NCBI RefSeq assembly: GCF_000747525.1
Contig: NZ_CP009278.1
Location: 868,001-932,000 of the forward strand
Direction: 5' to 3'
Source: Sphingobacterium sp. ML3W
GTDB lineage: Bacteria; Bacteroidota; Bacteroidia; Sphingobacteriales; Sphingobacteriaceae
Length of the DNA stretch: 64,000 bases
The position numbers and the translations under genes were made by a program. The notes under the pieces are model-generated. The model searched no databases and was not told the origin of the DNA. It was given only the letters and a program-made list of their open reading frames with translations. Shown piece after piece: positions 59,918 to 64,000 of the stretch (position 1 is the first letter of the stretch; every line of letters starts with the position of its first letter).

Positions 59918-62200
59918 ATGAAGAATTATATTGTCCACGATGAGTGGAATATTATAGAAGAAGGTTTTCGTCCTGCATATAATGAAGTTTCAGAAAGTTT
60001 ATTTTCTATTGGAAACGGAAGAATGGGACAGCGTGCGAATTTTGAAGAAGATTACAGTGGAAAAACACTTTCGGGATCATATTTAGCGGGGATTTATTAT
60101 CCTGACAAAACGCGAGTAGGCTGGTGGAAGAATGGATATCCTGAATATTTTGCTAAAGTAATTAACGCAGTAAATTGGATCGGACTTCATGTAAAAATAA
60201 ATGATGAATTATTGGATTTAGCAAATTGTGATGTGCGGAGTTTTCAACGTAGACTCGATATGAAAAATGGATTGCTAATAAGATCTTTTGATGCAAAACT
60301 TCAAAATGGTACAGAGGTTCGTATTGAGAGTACGAGAATATTTCACCTGTTCCAATCTGAGACGGCTTCCTTAAAGTATACTATTCAGGTGCTTAATCAG
60401 CAAGCCTCTCTACAGGTTGTGTCATATATGGAAGGGGATGTTGTGAATCGCGATAGTAATTATGATGAACATTTTTGGAGTTTTATTTCAAGTGGTTCGC
60501 TGAATTCACAGCTACATGTAACGATGAAAACAAAGAAAACTGATTTTATTGTTCGAGCCGATTTAGTGAATAATTTTACGATTAATGATGGGGCAATTGA
60601 ATCTGAATTATCAAAAGAAGGATCATGTATTTCTGAAACTGTAGCAGTTTCTGTGGGTATTAATGATGTGTTTTCCATTGAAAAACGTGTTTCTATTGTA
60701 AGTTCTCAAAATCATGCCGCAGCAGAATTGATGTCATTAGGAAAAGCGAACCTCGAAAATATCTCTTCTTTGTCCTATCAAGAAATAAGAAATAAACAAG
60801 CCTTGGCATGGGGAAATTTCTGGAATGAAAGTGATATCCAAATTACAGGAGATATTGCTGCTCAGCAAGCTATTCGATTTAATATATTTCAATTATACCA
60901 AACTTATACGGGTGAAGATTCACGCCTTAATATTGGGCCAAAAGGTTTTACAGGAGAAAAATATGGTGGGGTGACGTATTGGGATACAGAAGCTTATTGT
61001 GTCCCTTTCTATCTGGCAACGCAACCAGCTGATGTTGCGCGCAATCTATTGTTATATCGTTATCAACATCTGGATAAGGCGATTGAGAATGCGACGAAAC
61101 TTGGTTTTTCAAACGGCGCTGCTCTATATCCTATGGTAACGATGAATGGAGAAGAATGTCATAACGAATGGGAGATTACTTTTGAGGAGATTCATCGTAA
61201 TGGAGCAATTGCATTTGCCATCTATAATTATCAAAGGTATACTGGCGATTGGTCTTATATCGAAAATTATGGACTTGAAGTGTTGATTGCAATCAGTCGT
61301 TTTTGGGCCCAGCGGGTGAACTGGAGTGCTGAGAAGGAGAAGTATGTCATATTGGGAGTTACTGGTCCGAATGAATATGAAAACAATGTCAATAATAACT
61401 GGTATACCAATACCATTGCAGGTTGGTGTCTAAAATATACCTTGGAATCCATCCTTACTTTAAAAGACAGTAACCATACTAAATTAATTTGTCTGTTTGA
61501 AAAAGTTGGTTTTAATAACGAGGAATCTGTACAATGGCAGCATGTTATTGATTATTTGTATTATCCAATAGATACCGAATTGGATATTTTCTTACAGCAG
61601 GATGGCTATCTAGATAAAGAGCAAGTATTAGTTTCTGATTTACTGGAGAAGGAGCGGCCTATCAATCAAAAATGGAGTTGGGATCGTATTTTAAGATCAT
61701 GTTTTATTAAGCAAGCCGATGTATTGCAAGGCTTATATTTTTTCGAAGATCAATATGACTTGGAAACCATAAGAAGAAATTATGATTTTTATGAACCAAG
61801 AACCGTTCATGAAAGTTCGTTATCGCCTTGTGTTCATGCTATTTTAGCTTCAAAACTTGGAAATAAGGCTAAAGCTTATGAGTTCTATTTAAGAACTGCT
61901 CGATTGGACTTAGATGATTATAATAACGATACTGAAGATGGGTTACATATTACATCGATGGCTGGATCTTGGATGTCAATAGTAGAAGGGTTTGCGGGTA
62001 TGCGCGTGAAAGACAATACCTTAAGTTTTCAAACTTTTATTCCTAAAACTTGGGAGAGCTATGCGTTTCATGTTCAGTTTAGAGGGGTTAAATTATTTGT
62101 AAAAATAAAGCAAGATGATTTTGAACTGATCAATAAGTCTAATCAAGAAATTAGTGTTATTTTTAACGGAGAGGCAGGTACAGTTAAACCATGTGCATAA
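59918..62200 (+). CDS. Maltose phosphorylase (GH65)
   Basis: A 760-residue cytoplasmic enzyme that splits maltose with phosphate into glucose and beta-glucose-1-phosphate. The general acid is Glu486 in TGPNEYENNVNNNWYTN, close to the position of the acid in characterised maltose phosphorylases. Other family segments are EGFRPAYNEVSESLFSIGNG, YGGVTYWDTEAY and NGEECHNEWEITFEEIHRNG. Maltose is the most likely substrate, from these segments and the neighbours (pgmB, MFS transporter, amylase); trehalose or kojibiose specificity is less likely but not excluded. Confidence 0.92.
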   Translation: MKNYIVHDEWNIIEEGFRPAYNEVSESLFSIGNGRMGQRANFEEDYSGKTLSGSYLAGIYYPDKTRVGWWKNGYPEYFAKVINAVNWIGLHVKINDELLDLANCDVRSFQRRLDMKNGLLIRSFDAKLQNGTEVRIESTRIFHLFQSETASLKYTIQVLNQQASLQVVSYMEGDVVNRDSNYDEHFWSFISSGSLNSQLHVTMKTKKTDFIVRADLVNNFTINDGAIESELSKEGSCISETVAVSVGINDVFSIEKRVSIVSSQNHAAAELMSLGKANLENISSLSYQEIRNKQALAWGNFWNESDIQITGDIAAQQAIRFNIFQLYQTYTGEDSRLNIGPKGFTGEKYGGVTYWDTEAYCVPFYLATQPADVARNLLLYRYQHLDKAIENATKLGFSNGAALYPMVTMNGEECHNEWEITFEEIHRNGAIAFAIYNYQRYTGDWSYIENYGLEVLIAISRFWAQRVNWSAEKEKYVILGVTGPNEYENNVNNNWYTNTIAGWCLKYTLESILTLKDSNHTKLICLFEKVGFNNEESVQWQHVIDYLYYPIDTELDIFLQQDGYLDKEQVLVSDLLEKERPINQKWSWDRILRSCFIKQADVLQGLYFFEDQYDLETIRRNYDFYEPRTVHESSLSPCVHAILASKLGNKAKAYEFYLRTARLDLDDYNNDTEDGLHITSMAGSWMSIVEGFAGMRVKDNTLSFQTFIPKTWESYAFHVQFRGVKLFVKIKQDDFELINKSNQEISVIFNGEAGTVKPCA

Positions 62201-62219
62201 CCACTAAGCTATAAAAATT

Positions 62220-63560
62220 ATGACTTCAAAACTGCATAAACCAAAAATGTCGACGGTTCAAATCATCAATATGAGCATCGGTTTTTTGGGCATTCAAACA
62301 GGGTTTGCCCTTCAAAATGGTAATGCATCACGCATTCTTCAAACATTTGGAGCAGATGTTGAGCATTTATCACTTTTTTGGTTAGCAGCTCCCATTACGG
62401 GGATGGTCGTACAGCCGATTATTGGCTATTATAGTGATCGCACATGGAATAAGATAGGTCGTAGGAAACCTTATTTTTTGATTGGTGCCATTTTAACAGC
62501 AATAGCGCTGATATTAATGCCAAATGCCGCTTTATTCACGGCCTTGTTACCTCCTTTGTTAGTAGGAGCTGGTATGTTAACCATTATGGATGCTTCTATA
62601 AATGTTACCATGGAACCTTTTAGAGCTTTGGTCGCGGATAATTTACCGAGCGCACAGCGAAGTTTAGGGTTCTCTATCCAAACTTTTATTATCGGTTTTG
62701 GGGCAGTGGTAGGTTCTTGGTTACCTTATGTACTAGCTCATTATTTTGGAGTGGAAGGAACTGCTGCTGAAGGAATGATTCCTCCAAATGTCATTTATTC
62801 TTTTTATTGTGGAGCTGCAATATTGTTGCTATCCATATTATGGACGTTGTGTACTACCAAAGAGTATTCGCCCGAAGAAATTGTTTCTTTTGAAGATGCT
62901 GTATTAGAAGTAGAAAATACGAAGCATCGTTCTGGTCTACTTGCTATCGCAGAAGATTTTAAATTAATGCCCATCACCATGAAGCAGTTGGGTACAGTTC
63001 AATTTTTTTCGTGGTTTGCTCTTTTCATGATGTGGGTGTATACAACTCCTGCTATTGCAGAGCATATTTTTTATTTGAAAGATGGTGAAAAATCGAAACT
63101 CTATATGGATGCGGCGAATTGGGTGGGTGTCTTGTTTGGTATTTATAATGGTGTTTCAGCAATATATGCTTTGTTTTTAGCTAAAATTGCCAATAAATAT
63201 GGTCGTAAGCAGACACACGCTTTTTCATTGACTATGGGTGGTCTTGGGTTGATTTCGATATTTCTTATTAAAGATCCTACTTTCTTAATTATTCCTATGA
63301 TTGGCGTAGGGCTAGCATGGGGAAGTATTTTAGCGATGCCGTATGCCATTCTTAGTGATACTTTACCGGCAAAAAAAATGGGCGTTTATATGGGTATTTT
63401 CAACTTTTTTATCACATTCCCACAAATTGTTTGTGGTTTTTTAGGAGGTTATATGATTAAGCTATTTTTCAATAGCAATTCTATTTATGGAATTTTATTA
63501 GCTGGTATTTTTATGTTATTAGGTGCGTTATCTGTATTGCGGATTAAAGATAAGATTTAA
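62220..63560 (+). CDS. MFS sugar transporter (maltose type)
   Basis: A 446-residue inner-membrane transporter with about 12 membrane segments. Near the start, SIGFLGIQTGFALQNGNASR and the cytoplasmic loop GYYSDRTWNKIGRRKPY (the MFS D-R-x-G-R-R motif) match the glycoside/SLC45-like group that carries sucrose or maltose. The long central loop (about 225-255) follows segment 6. It lies 19 bp after the phosphorylase and would supply maltose to it. Confidence 0.88.
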   Translation: MTSKLHKPKMSTVQIINMSIGFLGIQTGFALQNGNASRILQTFGADVEHLSLFWLAAPITGMVVQPIIGYYSDRTWNKIGRRKPYFLIGAILTAIALILMPNAALFTALLPPLLVGAGMLTIMDASINVTMEPFRALVADNLPSAQRSLGFSIQTFIIGFGAVVGSWLPYVLAHYFGVEGTAAEGMIPPNVIYSFYCGAAILLLSILWTLCTTKEYSPEEIVSFEDAVLEVENTKHRSGLLAIAEDFKLMPITMKQLGTVQFFSWFALFMMWVYTTPAIAEHIFYLKDGEKSKLYMDAANWVGVLFGIYNGVSAIYALFLAKIANKYGRKQTHAFSLTMGGLGLISIFLIKDPTFLIIPMIGVGLAWGSILAMPYAILSDTLPAKKMGVYMGIFNFFITFPQIVCGFLGGYMIKLFFNSNSIYGILLAGIFMLLGALSVLRIKDKI

Positions 63561-63576
63561 GAAAAAATGCTTTTAG

Positions 63577-63610
63577 AAAGAGCTTCTCCATAGAGAAGCT
63601 CTTTTTCTTT
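63577..63610 (+). terminator. Intrinsic terminator after the MFS gene
   Basis: AAAGAGCTTCTC (63577-63588) and GAGAAGCTCTTT (63593-63604) form a 12-bp stem around CATA, followed by T-rich sequence. Confidence 0.92.
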
Positions 63611-63666
63611 GTTCATATTGAAAGATATTCTTTAATTTAGAGATTATCTTTCTAAAAGGCGATCAT

Positions 63667-64000
63667 ATGTATAGTTCTCGAATTAGTTTTATTCTTACTT
63701 TTTTTATATTTATTTCTTTATCAAAACTTGTTGCAAAAACCAGTGATAATGCTCTAGATGATGGTGTTATTCGCATATTGGCCATAGGAAATAGTTTTTC
63801 GGAAGATGCTATTGAAAACAATTTATTTGAATTGGCACATGCTCGTGGTAAAAAGATAGTAATTGGGAATCTATACATTGGAGGGGCTCCATTAGCATTG
63901 CATGTTAAAAATGCATTGGGGGATAGCAGTGCCTACAGCTACCGAAAGATAAATGAGTCGGGTGAAAAAACTGTAATTGAGCACATGAAAATTTCTACCG
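63667..64000 (+). CDS. Secreted DUF4886-like protein, 3' end outside the window
   Basis: The first 111 codons are in the window. A hydrophobic signal (SFILTFFIFISLSKLVAKT) is followed by IRILAIGNSFSEDAIENNLF and ELAHARG, the opening of the DUF4886 (SGNH-hydrolase-like) family of Bacteroidota, with Ser in GNSFS as the presumed nucleophile. Such proteins are often found in glycan-use loci and may remove acyl groups or bind sugar. The catalytic His is not in view. It starts after the terminator of the maltose operon, so it begins a new unit. Confidence 0.75.
   Translation, partial: MYSSRISFILTFFIFISLSKLVAKTSDNALDDGVIRILAIGNSFSEDAIENNLFELAHARGKKIVIGNLYIGGAPLALHVKNALGDSSAYSYRKINESGEKTVIEHMKIST

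Overview
The window is a bacterial chromosome segment from the phylum Bacteroidota, most likely family Sphingobacteriaceae (Sphingobacterium or a close relative). The support is the 16S rRNA gene, promoters of the Bacteroidota type (TTTG, about 20 bp, then TAnnTTTG), a SusC/SusD pair, and tandem arrays of about 800-residue FtsX/MacB-type permeases. There is no CRISPR array, prophage or insertion sequence. The taxonomic placement comes from recognition, not from a search.

Region 1 (1-26875) is a large export module. On the minus strand it runs: membrane-fusion protein, a wrecked permease remnant, one ABC ATPase, then eight full-length paralogous permeases (P8 to P1 in transcription order). On the plus strand, divergently, lie a TolC-type outer-membrane channel, an NtrC-family response regulator with the sigma-54 contact motif GAFTDA, and a membrane histidine kinase. 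The gaps contain five copies of one regulatory layout. Each is a pair of palindromes resembling TGTTCG-N4-CGAACA whose starts are 21-22 bp apart, followed 52-55 bp downstream by a sigma-54-like -24/-12 element. The copies precede the membrane-fusion gene, tolC, permease 4, permease 1, and a gene lying left of the window. The module therefore looks like a regulon controlled by its own regulator, in which one ATPase, adaptor and channel serve many permeases. This regulatory layout is the most interesting feature of the window.

Region 2 (26876-29510) holds a G-rich tandem repeat that is also half of a 46-bp perfect palindrome, a short gene resembling a shortened Bacteroidota methyltransferase, and a surface-antigen type outer-membrane barrel.

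Region 3 (29311-42940) is the core expression locus: tandem promoters, tRNA-Thr, tRNA-Tyr, tRNA-Gly, tRNA-Thr, tuf; then tRNA-Trp, secE, nusG; then rplK, rplA, rplJ, rplL, rpoB, rpoC. Strong terminators separate the three units, and weaker hairpins lie before rpoB and rpoC.

Region 4 (42941-49223) is a complete rRNA operon: two promoters, a boxA-like motif, 16S, tRNA-Ile, tRNA-Ala, a second boxA-like motif, 23S, 5S and a terminator. The long pairing stalks that bring the ends of 16S and 23S together can be seen.

Region 5 (49224-63610) is a starch and maltose locus: a LacI-family regulator, two identical operator palindromes inside a short direct duplication, a GH13 amylase lipoprotein, SusC, SusD and SusE homologues, then beta-phosphoglucomutase, a GH65 maltose phosphorylase and an MFS sugar transporter. 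The inferred flow is surface hydrolysis of starch, outer-membrane uptake, MFS import of maltose, phosphorolysis to glucose and beta-glucose-1-phosphate, and conversion of the latter to glucose-6-phosphate. A gene for a DUF4886-like secreted protein begins at 63667 and runs off the right edge.
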